Source: Janthinobacterium fluminis (GTDB lineage Bacteria; Pseudomonadota; Gammaproteobacteria; Burkholderiales; Burkholderiaceae_D). From it: 64,000 bases of DNA. The notes below the pieces were generated by a model. It did no database searches. It was not told the DNA's origin and worked only from the letters and a program-made list of their open reading frames with translations. Position 1 is the first letter of the stretch, and each line of letters opens with the position of its first letter. The stretch spans positions 868,001 through 932,000 of the forward strand of contig NZ_JAQQXR010000001.1 of the NCBI RefSeq assembly GCF_028595325.1, read 5' to 3'. Made by a program: the position numbers and the translations under genes. Positions 10,987 to 19,572 of the stretch are shown here, in pieces.

Positions 10987-11031
10987 CTGTAACGCGCACG
11001 TCACCGTCACGTCACACTTCGCCCCTACTAT
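10987..11031 (+). promoter_or_regulatory. Pho-box promoter (three half-sites plus -10)
   Basis: Three 7-base direct repeats lie on an 11-base period: CTGTAAC (10987-10993), ACGTCAC (10998-11004) and ACGTCAC (11009-11015), each separated by 4 bases. These resemble the CTGTCAT half-site of PhoB. Exactly 10 bases after the last repeat comes TACTAT (11026-11031), the spacing of the -10 in E. coli phoA. The downstream genes encode a lipoprotein and a phospholipase C, a typical phosphate-starvation target. Confidence 0.7.
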
Positions 11032-11098
11032 TTCGCCTTTCAGCCCGAGCGTTCCCCGGCCGCTGAATATTCATTCATTAAAGAAAGGTGAGTCCATT

Positions 11099-11290
11099 TT
11101 GTTTTCCCTCCCGACATCTCCCTTACGCCGCCAAGGCGCCCGCCTGCTGTTCGCCGCCCTGATGGCCGCCACGCTCGCAGCCTGCGGCGAAAGCACCGAA
11201 GTGCCGTCCGAACCCGCCAAACCGACCGAACCCACCGACCCGGCGCGCAGCTGCAGCGTCAAAACCCCGAACAATCGCTGCGCGCCCTGA
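11099..11290 (+). CDS. Small predicted lipoprotein upstream of phospholipase C
   Basis: A 63-residue protein starting at TTG 11099, chosen because AAGGTGAG sits about 7 bases upstream and a lipoprotein signal peptide follows (RRQGARLLFAALMAATLAAC, lipobox LAAC). The mature part is short and Pro/Glu/Thr-rich (VPSEPAKPTEPTDPAR) and contains two further cysteines. No domain is recognised. It lies between the Pho-box promoter and the phospholipase gene, so it is probably cotranscribed with it and phosphate regulated. A role as an anchor or accessory factor for the enzyme is only a guess; the open frame could also be a decayed leader. Confidence 0.5.
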   Translation: MFSLPTSPLRRQGARLLFAALMAATLAACGESTEVPSEPAKPTEPTDPARSCSVKTPNNRCAP

Positions 11291-11377
11291 CGCGGCCGCG
11301 CATCAGCCCACGCCACCACCGTGCGAACCGGCCAGCCCCGGCGCGCGCCCGACCACCACAATAAAGAAAAAAACGTT

Positions 11378-13552
11378 ATGACCATAAATAGCAGACGCGC
11401 CTTCCTGCGCAAGGCCGCCAGCGTTGGCGGCGCCGCCGCCGCCCTCTCCATGTTCCCTCCGGCCATACGCAAGGCACTTGCTGTCACCGCGAACAACCGC
11501 ACCGGTACCATCAAGGACGTCGAGCACATCGTCATCCTGATGCAGGAAAACCGCTCCTTCGACCACTACTTCGGCACACTGCGCGGCGTGCGCGGCTTCG
11601 CCGACCGCTTCCCGATTCCGCTGCCCGAGTCCGCCTTCATGGGCAAGCACAACGTCTGGTATCAACTCAACGACAGCGCCGCCGCCTCGCCGCGCGTCAT
11701 CGCACCGTTCCACCTGAACACCCAGCAAACCTTCGACTACATGCGCGTGTCCGGCACGCCGCACTCCTGGCCGAACGCGCAATACGCGTGGAACCACGGC
11801 ATGCTCGACAAGTGGCCGACGTACAAGCAAAACCACTCGATGGGCTACTACACGGAAGCCGACATCCCCTTCCAGTTCGCGCTGGCGAACGCGTTCACGA
11901 TCTGCGACGCCTACCACTGCTCCTTCCAGGGCGGCACCAACCCGAACCGCGTCTACGCCTGGACCGGCTACAACGACCCGTTCCAGCAGGGCCAGGGTCC
12001 GGTGATTGGCAACAGCTATGACAGCCTCGACCACGACCCGACCGGCGGCTACCTGTGGACCACGTATCCGGAGCGCCTGCAGGCGGCCGGCGTGACCTGG
12101 CAGGTCTACCAAAACATGGACGACAACTTCACCGACAATCCGCTGGCCGGCTTCCGGCGCTACCGCGACGCCTACGGCGCCGTGCGCAACTCCGATCCGC
12201 AACTGCGCGAGCGCGGTCTGAGCACGCGCGACATCGACATGCTGAAGGACGACGTAAAAAACAACAAGCTGCCGCAAGTGTCCTTCATCGTGGCGACGGC
12301 CGAAGGCTCCGAACATCCCGGCCCATCCAGCCCGGCCCAGGGCGCCGCCTATACGGCCGCCGTGCTGGACGCGCTGACGTCGAACACCGAAGTCTGGAGC
12401 AAGACCGCGCTGTTCCTCATGTTCGACGAAAACGACGGCTTCTTCGACCACGTGCCGCCGCCGGCCGCGCCCACCTACGAGCAATGGGATAGCGACCCGC
12501 GCCTGGCGAAGCTGGCCGGCGCCTCCACCGTCAGCACCGACGGCGAATACCACCACCTGCTCAGCAAGGAATCGAGCGAAGCGCCGGCCCTGATGCACCG
12601 CCCGTACGGCCTGGGGCCGCGCGTGCCGATGTACGTCATTTCGCCATGGAGCAAGGGCGGCTGGGTCAACTCCCAAGTGTTCGACCACACCTCGGTGATA
12701 CGCTTCCTGGAACAACGTTTCGGCGTGATGGAACCGAACATCACGCCGTGGCGCCGTGCCGTCTGCGGCGACCTGGTCAGCGCCTTCAACTTCAGCAATC
12801 CCGACGCCGCCCCGTTCGCCGGCCAGTTGCCGGACACGAAGGCGCTGGCGCAGCGCGCCAAATCGCTGAGCGCCACGCGCACGCCGCCGACGCCGGCGCT
12901 GCCCGAGCTGCCGACGCAAAACAGCGGCACGCGGCCGTCGCGGGCCTTGCCGTATGAATTGCACGTGAGCGCACGCGTGCATCCCGAGACGGTGCAGATC
13001 GAACTGATCTTCTCCAACACCGGCGCGGCGGCCGCCGTGTTCCACGTCTACGACAAGATGAACCTGAAACAGGCGCCGCGCCGCTACACGGTGGAGGCGG
13101 GCAAGGATCTGCGCGGTTCCTGGGCGCTTGGCGACGGACTGGGCAAGTACGACCTGTGGGTGCTGGGGCCGAACGGTTTCCACCGCCACTTCGTCGGCGA
13201 CGCCAACGCCAGCTCGCCGCGCATGGCGCCGAATCCGGAAATCCAGGTGTGCTATGACATCGTCAACGGCGCCGTGACGGCGAAGCTGCACAACACCGGC
13301 AGCGCCGTCGCCACCTTCACGGTGCGCGCCAACGCCTACCTGAAGGATGCGCCGTGGACCGTCAGCGTGGCCGCCAATGCCGAGGCCGAGCAGACGTGGC
13401 AGTTGTGCGATTGCGCTAACTGGTACGACTTCAGCGTGCAGGTACAGGAATTGCCAGGCTATGCGCGGCGCTTCGCCGGCCGCGTGGAGACGGGCAAGGA
13501 CACCACCAGCGACCCGGCGATGGGCGGGCGCGCATTGAGCGTCCCGGCGTAA
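11378..13552 (+). CDS. Phosphocholine-specific phospholipase C, Tat-exported
   Basis: A 724-residue non-haemolytic type phospholipase C (PlcN/PlcH family) that hydrolyses phosphatidylcholine or sphingomyelin outside the cytoplasm and releases phosphocholine. A twin-arginine signal (NSRRAFLRKAASVGGAAA) opens the protein. The phosphoesterase domain about 45-480 starts with HIVILMQENRSFDHYFGT, contains the metal-site Asn/Asp residues and later LFLMFDENDGFFDHVPPP. Two C-terminal beta-domains (about 530-620 and 630-710) match the paired PLC C-terminal (DUF756-type) modules. ATG 11378 is chosen over an upstream GTG because the Tat motif then starts properly. The upstream Pho box implies induction under phosphate limitation. 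Confidence 0.93.
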   Translation: MTINSRRAFLRKAASVGGAAAALSMFPPAIRKALAVTANNRTGTIKDVEHIVILMQENRSFDHYFGTLRGVRGFADRFPIPLPESAFMGKHNVWYQLNDSAAASPRVIAPFHLNTQQTFDYMRVSGTPHSWPNAQYAWNHGMLDKWPTYKQNHSMGYYTEADIPFQFALANAFTICDAYHCSFQGGTNPNRVYAWTGYNDPFQQGQGPVIGNSYDSLDHDPTGGYLWTTYPERLQAAGVTWQVYQNMDDNFTDNPLAGFRRYRDAYGAVRNSDPQLRERGLSTRDIDMLKDDVKNNKLPQVSFIVATAEGSEHPGPSSPAQGAAYTAAVLDALTSNTEVWSKTALFLMFDENDGFFDHVPPPAAPTYEQWDSDPRLAKLAGASTVSTDGEYHHLLSKESSEAPALMHRPYGLGPRVPMYVISPWSKGGWVNSQVFDHTSVIRFLEQRFGVMEPNITPWRRAVCGDLVSAFNFSNPDAAPFAGQLPDTKALAQRAKSLSATRTPPTPALPELPTQNSGTRPSRALPYELHVSARVHPETVQIELIFSNTGAAAAVFHVYDKMNLKQAPRRYTVEAGKDLRGSWALGDGLGKYDLWVLGPNGFHRHFVGDANASSPRMAPNPEIQVCYDIVNGAVTAKLHNTGSAVATFTVRANAYLKDAPWTVSVAANAEAEQTWQLCDCANWYDFSVQVQELPGYARRFAGRVETGKDTTSDPAMGGRALSVPA

Positions 13553-13953
13553 ATCGGGATGAACCGGACGGGGCGGGTGGTAGAAGCCGCTTGCCTTGTC
13601 CGGCGCTACTCGAGTACCGGGATAGCCTAAAATGGAAGCCGAGGGGTGTTGCTTGCGACCCGCTCCGTTTTGATGTTCGGGAAGCAGTGTTCAGAGACGG
13701 CATCGATGTTCCTATGCCAAGAAAGCTCCACTGCCATCGCCAAATTCGCGCGAATTCGCGGGTAAAGTTCCCAGTAGTTCCTTCACTCTTCATACTGCAG
13801 ACAAAACCATACTAAGCCAGCAATACCTGAGCGCGGCACTGGCGCGGTAGATAAAAACTACGCCGCACAAAAAAATGCGTCGCAAAAATTGCTAGTTGAT
13901 TGTCTTTTCATTGCAATATAGTGAATATTTTTCTGTCTGAATTAAGGATATGG
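13553..13953. other. Intergenic stretch, lower GC, no gene recognised
   Basis: About 400 bases with clearly more A/T than the flanking phospholipase gene, becoming very A/T-rich towards the S41 peptidase start. It holds a perfect 14-base palindrome AATTCGCGCGAATT (13743-13756). Short open frames on both strands give no recognisable protein. The composition change marks the left edge of a probable acquired segment. Confidence 0.5.
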
Positions 13954-15684
13954 ATGATTGATACTATGATTCGTCCCGCTATTTTCGCTGCAGCGCTCGC
14001 GCTGGCATGTGGTGTTGCCCATGGACGGACCGTTGCGCCGGCAGAAACTGCCATGAATAGCTATGCGCGCGTTCAGACAATGCGAGACGAGGCGGAGGCA
14101 ATGATTGCCGAGGGCGCCACCTCGAAGGATGCGCGGCTGAACGCCGCGCGGCATTTGGAGGCGGCATTGGCTTACCTGGACACGCCAGCGGTACGCGATC
14201 TGGCGTCCGGTAACGAGTACCTGTACTTTCGTGGCTTCGACACGCGCCGGGATTTAGCTGCAATCTACAACGACTTGGGCATGAAAGATAAAGCGCTTTC
14301 AAGCTTGGAGGACACTTTGCGTCTTGCATGGCTTCCCCAATTGGCGAAATTAGTTGCTGATGATGCGTCGTTGAGCAAATTGCGTGACGAGCCGCGTTTC
14401 AAGGTCGTGATGGCGACATCTGCCATTCCTGATCGTTTGTGGAATAGCCCCGCATTGGCGCCTCCCTTCAAGAAAACGCTCACGCCGGAGGAGAGGGTGG
14501 CGGGGCTGTCCTTGTTCTGGACGCAAGTCCGGGAGAATTTCGTGTACTTCGACCATGTGCCCGAGCTGGAATGGGACAAGATCTACCTGGAATACCTGAG
14601 TAAGGTCCTGGCGACCACGACCACGCGTGATTATTACCGCGTCTTGATGCAATTGGCCCCTTTGCTGCATGACGGCCATACCAATATTTACGAACCCGAG
14701 GAACTGGCCAAGGCGTTCTCGGCCCGGCCGCCAATGCAGACAGTTATGCTGGATAACAAGGTGCTGATCGAAAGCATACACAGCGCTTCTTTGCAGGGGC
14801 GTCTGAAGGTCGGCGATGAAATCGTCACCATCGATGACATTCCCGTCCAACGTTATGCTCAGGAGCGGGTGGCGCCATTTGTCAGCAGTTCGACGCCGCA
14901 GGACCGCACTTTGCGCATGTATAACTATCAGTTGTTAAGAGGGGAGCGCGACACGCCAGTAAGGCTGCGCCTGCGTAATGGGGAGGGGCAGGAGCGCGTC
15001 GAAATCGTTGCCCGCTCCGGTTACCAGGACATTCACTCCCCGCCACAGTTTACGTTCAGGATGTTGCCTGGTGAAGTGGCCTATTTTTCGCTCGACCATT
15101 TTGAAAGCGATGAGGGCGTGAAGGCGTTCGTCCGTGTTTTACCCCAAATTATGAAAGCGAAGTCGCTGGTCCTTGATTTGCGCCGCAACGGTGGGGGATC
15201 AACGTCTTACGGTTTGGAGATTCTTAGCTATCTTAGTAAAAAGCCAATCATGGCCGCCCATAGCTATACGCGTGCGGATAATGCTTACTCGCGTATGGAC
15301 GGCAACGTCATTAAATGGAAACCGAATCCCGAGAATGGCATACCAATTCCTTTCGACCGGAAGCAGATATTCGCCGGTCCCGTGGCGGTGCTTATCGGGC
15401 CGCGCACCTTTTCAGCGGGTGAGGATTTTGTTGTTTCTTTCGAGACTATGCAACGCGGCATCACGATTGGCGAAGCAACCGGCGGTAGCACAGGGCAACC
15501 GATGGTTATCGACTTGCCGGGAGGCGGTACGGGCCGCATTTGTGTCAAGCGCGATACTTATCCCGACGGGCGCGAGTTCGTCGGAAAAGGCATTCAGCCA
15601 AGCATCGTCGTTGAAACTAGCGTTGCCGCCTTGCGAGCAGGACGGGATATCGTGCTGGATCGTGCCATTTCTTCGTTAAAGTAA
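13954..15684 (+). CDS. Secreted S41-family (C-terminal-processing type) serine peptidase
   Basis: A 576-residue protein with signal peptide MIDTMIRPAIFAAALALAC and a helical, possibly TPR-like N-terminal part (about 30-170). A PDZ-like segment follows about 250-310 (GRLKVGDEIVTIDDIPVQ), then an S41 catalytic domain about 340-560. KSLVLDLRRNGGGSTSYG and GPRTFSAGEDFVVSFE match the Tsp/CtpA fold; the serine in TFSAG is the expected nucleophile. The usual lysine of the dyad is not obvious, so it may be a tricorn-core-like or C-terminal-processing variant. ATG 13954 has AAGGA five bases upstream. GC is visibly lower than in its neighbours and it stands alone, which suggests acquisition by transfer. 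Substrate unknown. Confidence 0.85.
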   Translation: MIDTMIRPAIFAAALALACGVAHGRTVAPAETAMNSYARVQTMRDEAEAMIAEGATSKDARLNAARHLEAALAYLDTPAVRDLASGNEYLYFRGFDTRRDLAAIYNDLGMKDKALSSLEDTLRLAWLPQLAKLVADDASLSKLRDEPRFKVVMATSAIPDRLWNSPALAPPFKKTLTPEERVAGLSLFWTQVRENFVYFDHVPELEWDKIYLEYLSKVLATTTTRDYYRVLMQLAPLLHDGHTNIYEPEELAKAFSARPPMQTVMLDNKVLIESIHSASLQGRLKVGDEIVTIDDIPVQRYAQERVAPFVSSSTPQDRTLRMYNYQLLRGERDTPVRLRLRNGEGQERVEIVARSGYQDIHSPPQFTFRMLPGEVAYFSLDHFESDEGVKAFVRVLPQIMKAKSLVLDLRRNGGGSTSYGLEILSYLSKKPIMAAHSYTRADNAYSRMDGNVIKWKPNPENGIPIPFDRKQIFAGPVAVLIGPRTFSAGEDFVVSFETMQRGITIGEATGGSTGQPMVIDLPGGGTGRICVKRDTYPDGREFVGKGIQPSIVVETSVAALRAGRDIVLDRAISSLK

Positions 15685-15877
15685 TAGGCGTGTGTATAAA
15701 CAACGCTCGCTCTAATTGCTTGCTGTCGACACTTCCATGAACCGTATTGTCGAGGCGTTCTGGCATGTCAAAAAAGCAATCGCGCACTGCGCCGGCGGAT
15801 TTATGTGTGCTTCTACATTACTTATTTGATAGTATTTCCCTTTTCTTGCGAGCGCCGCTTGGCGCGAAAGGTAATTC

Positions 15878-16474
15878 GTGGAATCGAACAAGATATTTCG
15901 TCAACTAAATTTTTTGCGCGAGATAGATCGCTTGAAGAGTGTCATGCGGCAGTCGCCGCTCCTCGATCAAAGCAGGAAGGAAAATTCGGCCGAGCATTCC
16001 TGGCACTTGGCGCTGTACGCCTGGATACTGGCGGAGTACGCCGCCAAGCACGTCGACGCCGGGCGGGTGGTAAAGATGCTGTTGCTGCATGATATTGTCG
16101 AGGTCGATGCCGGCGATACGCCGATTCACGGCGTGCTGGACGGCAGCCAGGCGGCGCGCGAATCGCTTGCGGCGGATCGCATCTTCGGCTTGCTGCCGCC
16201 GGGGCAGTGCGAGGAGTTGCAGGCGCTTTGGCGCGAGTTCGAGGCGGCAGAGTCCGGGGACGCGCAGTTTGCCAAGGCGCTGGATCGTTTTCAGCCGCTG
16301 TTGATCAATGTTTTCACCGAGGGCGGCACGTGGGCGGAAAGCGATGTGCAGTATCAGCAGGTGCTGGAACGGTATGGGCCGGTCATTCAGCGCGGTGCGC
16401 CGGCCTTGTGGGAGGTTGCGCGTGGATGGATTGAGTGCCATTTCAAAGGCGCCGCGTCGCAGTGGAATAGCTAG
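15878..16474 (+). CDS. HD-domain phosphohydrolase (YfbR/HDDC2-like)
   Basis: A 198-residue HD-superfamily protein. ENSAEHSWHLALYAW supplies the first metal histidines and LLLHDIVEVDAGD the HD pair and following acidic residues, the pattern of the HDDC2/YfbR group that dephosphorylates deoxynucleoside 5'-monophosphates. GTG 15878 is the likely start, with GAAAGG about 6 bases upstream. It stands alone after the S41 peptidase and is convergent with the metalloprotease operon. About 190 bases before it hold no recognisable gene. The exact nucleotide substrate cannot be read from the sequence. Confidence 0.82.
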   Translation: MESNKIFRQLNFLREIDRLKSVMRQSPLLDQSRKENSAEHSWHLALYAWILAEYAAKHVDAGRVVKMLLLHDIVEVDAGDTPIHGVLDGSQAARESLAADRIFGLLPPGQCEELQALWREFEAAESGDAQFAKALDRFQPLLINVFTEGGTWAESDVQYQQVLERYGPVIQRGAPALWEVARGWIECHFKGAASQWNS

Positions 16475-16509
16475 GGAAGGTGGGGGAGTCGCGGCCTGAT
16501 TGTCGGACG

Positions 16510-16550
16510 CGGCGCCAACGCCTCCCGCGCAGGGGAGGGTGTTGGCGCCG
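16510..16550. terminator. Long hairpin between convergent genes
   Basis: CGGCGCCAACGCCTCCC (16510-16526) pairs, with one mismatch and a bulge, with GGGAGGGTGTTGGCGCCG (16533-16550). It sits between the convergent HD gene and the small beta-rich protein gene and probably ends both transcripts, although no T-run follows. Confidence 0.45.
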
Positions 16551-16561
16551 CAATTGCCGTT

Positions 16562-16888
16562 TCAACTGAAGCGGACCTTGAGTATGTCGGGCCGCGCGTC
16601 GATTATCTCGACGACCCGCCCCGGCATGCCCATACCGTCCAGCCGGAAGCGGTTCATGCCCAGCGCCGTCAGGCTGGCGCTGGACATCTGCAGCCGGTCG
16701 TCCGGCCCCGGCCTGCCGCTGACCATCTGGCCGGCGGCGCCGAATTCCAGCGTTTCACGGCCCCGCCGGCTGGGCGGAAACGCGAACGAGTGCGTCGGAC
16801 GATAGGTCTGCACGTCCCCGCTGTCCTCTTCATAGGAATGTGTCCAGCTGCCGCTGATCTCCGGGCCGCCCTGGTTCGCGTCCATCAT
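16562..16888 (-). CDS. Small beta-rich protein coupled to the M43 metalloprotease
   Basis: A 108-residue cytoplasmic-looking protein without signal peptide or membrane segment. It opens [19 protein letters not shown] and alternates short hydrophobic strands with polar turns, the pattern of small lipocalin-like (calycin) beta-barrels found as unnamed conserved bacterial proteins. No enzyme motif is visible. Its ATG overlaps the TGA of the preceding metalloprotease gene by 4 bases (ATGA), so both are made together. By analogy with protease-inhibitor operons such as protealysin-emfourin it could bind or restrain the protease, but that is inference from context only. Confidence 0.7.
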   Translation of the reverse strand: MMDANQGGPEISGSWTHSYEEDSGDVQTYRPTHSFAFPPSRRGRETLEFGAAGQMVSGRPGPDDRLQMSSASLTALGMNRFRLDGMGMPGRVVEIIDARPDILKVRFS

Positions 16889-19338
16889 GCGTCCATGCCG
16901 GTGGCGGGTTGGCGTGTCGGGCGCCGGATGATGGGCGGCGGCGCTTGCAGTTGCGGCGCCGGGGCTGCGGCCCGGCCTTTGCGGGGGGGCTGCCGGAATG
17001 TGCTGATGATGCCGCCCATGTATTCATAGTCGGTGAGCGACGGTCCCCAGGCATTGCCGTCCCACCACTTATGGTACAGCGCGCTGTCGGTGCCGGTGAC
17101 GAAGACGTCAAGACGGTTCTCGCCCCACGCGGCCACGCGCGGCTGCGAGGTGCAGATGCCGCCCATGTATTCGTAGTCGGTCGGCGACGGCCCCCACGCG
17201 CTGCCATTCCACCACTTGTGGTAGAGCGCGCTGTCGGTGCCGATGACGAACAGGTCGAGGCGGTCGCGTCCCCAGGACACGGCTTCCGGCTGGCCGATGC
17301 AGACGCCGCCCAGGTACTCGAAGCCGTTGATGGACGGTCCCCACGCGTTGCCGTCCCACCATTTATGATACAGCGCGCCGTCCGTTCCCGTGACGAAAAC
17401 ATCGAGCCGGTTCGGTCCCCACGCCGTCACGCGCGGCGCCGAGGTGCAGATGCCGCCCAGGCGCTCGTAGCCGGTGACCGACGGCCCCCAGGCATTGCCG
17501 TCCCACCACTTGTGGTAGAGCGCGCGGTCGGTGCCGATGACGAAGACGTCGAGCCGGTTCGGTCCCCACGAGACGACTTCGGGCTGGCCGAGGCAGATGC
17601 CGCCCATGTATTCGTAGTCGGTGACGGACGGCCCCCAGGCGTTGCCGTCCCACCATTTGTGGTAGAGCGCGCGGTTGCTGCCGATGACGAACACGTCGAG
17701 ACGGTTTGCTCCCCACGAGACGATGCGCGGGTCGCCGACGCAGATGCCGCCCATGTATTCGTAGTCGGTGACGGACGGCCCCCAGGCGTTGCCGTCCCAC
17801 CATTTATGGTAGAGCGCGCTGTCGGTGCCGGTGACGAAGACGTCGAGCCGGTTTTGCTGCCAGGCGACCGCTTGCGGCGCGCTGGTGCAGACGCCGCCCA
17901 TGTATTCGTAGTCGGTGACGGACGGCCCCCAGGCGTTGCCGTCCCACCATTTATGGTAGAGCGCGCGGTCGGTGCCCAGCACGAAGGTATCGAGCCGGTT
18001 CGCGCCCCAGGCGACGACGGGCGAGGAGCTGGCCCGCACGGCGTCGACGCCGATGGTGTTGCGCACGCCGTCGAGACAGGCTTGCATGCGCGCCACCTGG
18101 CCGGCCGTGAACATGAACATCGCGCGGTCGTCGACGTAGTCCATATAGTTCATGAACAGGTCGCCGTTCGGGCCGTTGCCGCAGGTGACGTGCGGGAAGT
18201 TCGGGGCGCCGACGTTGAAGCCGGCCTGGTTCGGCGTGTCGGCGACGTTGTCGGTGCCGTTGCAGCCGGTGCCGTCGTCGCCCCAGATGTGGTTCAGGTT
18301 CAGCCAGTGGCCGATTTCGTGGGTGGCCGTGCGGCCCAGGTCGAACGGGGCCGCCGCCGTGCCGTTCGTGCCGAAGGCCGAGTGCAGGATGACGACGCCG
18401 TCGGTGGCCGCCGGGCCGCCGGGGAACTGGGCGTAGCCGAGCAGGCCGCCGCTGAGCTGGCAGACCCAGATGTTGAGGTAGCGCTCGGCGGGCCAGGCAT
18501 TCAGGCCGCCGCTGCCGAGGGATTTGACGGCGTCGTTGTCGTTGAACGCGGCGACGCTGGTTTGGCGCCGCTCGATGCCGCTGGTCGGCGCGCCGTTCTG
18601 GTCGGTGTCGGCGAGGAAGAATTCGACGCGCGAATCGCTGGCCAGCGGCAGGAAGGGCGGCGGGGTCGAGTTGACGTCGGGGTTGGTGCGGCGGAAGTCG
18701 CGGTTCAGCACGTCGATCTGGCTGTTGATCTGCTGGTCGGAGATGTTTTGCGTGGCGTTGTTCCAGACCACGTGGACGACGGTGGGGATGCGCGTGATGC
18801 CGGTGCGCTGCGCCGCGCGCGCGCCCGCTTCGTACAGGCGCGCGTGGTTTTCGATGCCGTTGCGTATGCGGGCGTATTCGGGAACGGTGGACAGCAGGCG
18901 CCGGTGCACGTCCATGGTGCCGCAGCGGCGGATCTTCGGCGGAGTGGCGTCGCTGCCGGCGCCGCTTTTGCCGGGGCCGCCGCCGGAGTCGCCGCCACCG
19001 CCACCGGCAGCACCGCCGGCACCACCGCCGGCAACGCCGCCGCCCATGCCGGCACCGGGCATGCCGCCGGCGGTGCCGGCGCTCACGCCCGGCGCGCCTT
19101 TTTCATGCGCGGGGGCGCCGGGCATGCCTTCCTTCGCGCTGCGGCTGGTCAGTCCGGGCATGCCGGAGTCGCCGCCCGCCGCAGCGGTGAGGCTGTCGTC
19201 GCCGGGCATTTGATGTGCAGGGCCGGCCGCCTCGCCGTCATGCGTCGAGATGCGCGGCTGCAGCTCTGCGCCGGCACCTTCCTCGCGCGTGGCGCCGCCG
19301 TTGGCCTGCACTTGTTCTTTGCCTTGTTTATCTTTCAT
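16885..19338 (-). CDS. M43-family zinc metalloprotease fused to a seven-bladed lectin-like propeller
   Basis: An 817-residue protein in three parts. Residues 1-150 are low-complexity, rich in Gly, Ala and Pro, with no signal peptide. Residues about 150-430 form an M43 (ulilysin/cytophagalysin) domain with [12 protein letters not shown]340, H344 and H350 should bind zinc and E341 is catalytic. Asn replaces the usual metzincin Gly, as in some M43 members, and a Met-turn segment [10 protein letters not shown] lies near 395. From about 448 seven 49-residue repeats follow ([24 protein letters not shown]), matching PLL-type fucose-binding beta-propellers. GGAGG lies 5 bases before the ATG. It probably acts outside the cell on glycosylated targets; the export route is unknown. 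Confidence 0.88.
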   Translation of the reverse strand: MKDKQGKEQVQANGGATREEGAGAELQPRISTHDGEAAGPAHQMPGDDSLTAAAGGDSGMPGLTSRSAKEGMPGAPAHEKGAPGVSAGTAGGMPGAGMGGGVAGGGAGGAAGGGGGDSGGGPGKSGAGSDATPPKIRRCGTMDVHRRLLSTVPEYARIRNGIENHARLYEAGARAAQRTGITRIPTVVHVVWNNATQNISDQQINSQIDVLNRDFRRTNPDVNSTPPPFLPLASDSRVEFFLADTDQNGAPTSGIERRQTSVAAFNDNDAVKSLGSGGLNAWPAERYLNIWVCQLSGGLLGYAQFPGGPAATDGVVILHSAFGTNGTAAAPFDLGRTATHEIGHWLNLNHIWGDDGTGCNGTDNVADTPNQAGFNVGAPNFPHVTCGNGPNGDLFMNYMDYVDDRAMFMFTAGQVARMQACLDGVRNTIGVDAVRASSSPVVAWGANRLDTFVLGTDRALYHKWWDGNAWGPSVTDYEYMGGVCTSAPQAVAWQQNRLDVFVTGTDSALYHKWWDGNAWGPSVTDYEYMGGICVGDPRIVSWGANRLDVFVIGSNRALYHKWWDGNAWGPSVTDYEYMGGICLGQPEVVSWGPNRLDVFVIGTDRALYHKWWDGNAWGPSVTGYERLGGICTSAPRVTAWGPNRLDVFVTGTDGALYHKWWDGNAWGPSINGFEYLGGVCIGQPEAVSWGRDRLDLFVIGTDSALYHKWWNGSAWGPSPTDYEYMGGICTSQPRVAAWGENRLDVFVTGTDSALYHKWWDGNAWGPSLTDYEYMGGIISTFRQPPRKGRAAAPAPQLQAPPPIIRRPTRQPATGMDA
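17010..17994 (-). repeat. Seven in-frame 147-bp tandem repeats encoding propeller blades
   Basis: Units are 147 bases (49 codons), for example the same segment recurs at 17606 and 17753. Each encodes [25 protein letters not shown] followed by a YEYMGG(I/V)C turn. Seven units are countable; the last lacks its final strand. High DNA identity between units suggests recent expansion or gene conversion. Confidence 0.9.
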
Positions 19339-19572
19339 GTTGCCTCCAGTAAGAATGGCCTGCGTTCTGCGGGGAAGGCGAACGCGGCGTAACCACGGGC
19401 CGGATGGCGGTGGTTGTTTTACTGGGACCGCATGGATGGATAAATGTTCAATTGCGGGATTTTGGCTGTGCCGCTTGTTCCGCCGCGGGGAGCGGGAAAA
19501 TCACACCCTTTGGCGCGGCCGGCGGTGCTCAGGAGGTTGTCGCGGACCTCGTTGAAAACCGCCGGCGGCGCT

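Noticed and set aside
13591-13815. A 74-codon frame between phospholipase C and the S41 peptidase
   Set aside because: No ribosome binding site, no similarity, and it lies in the composition-shift region. Kept as intergenic.
17010-17994. Regularly spaced repeats that could suggest a CRISPR array or minisatellite
   Set aside because: The unit is 147 bases, in frame throughout and encodes a consistent 49-residue blade. There are no short repeats with unique spacers.
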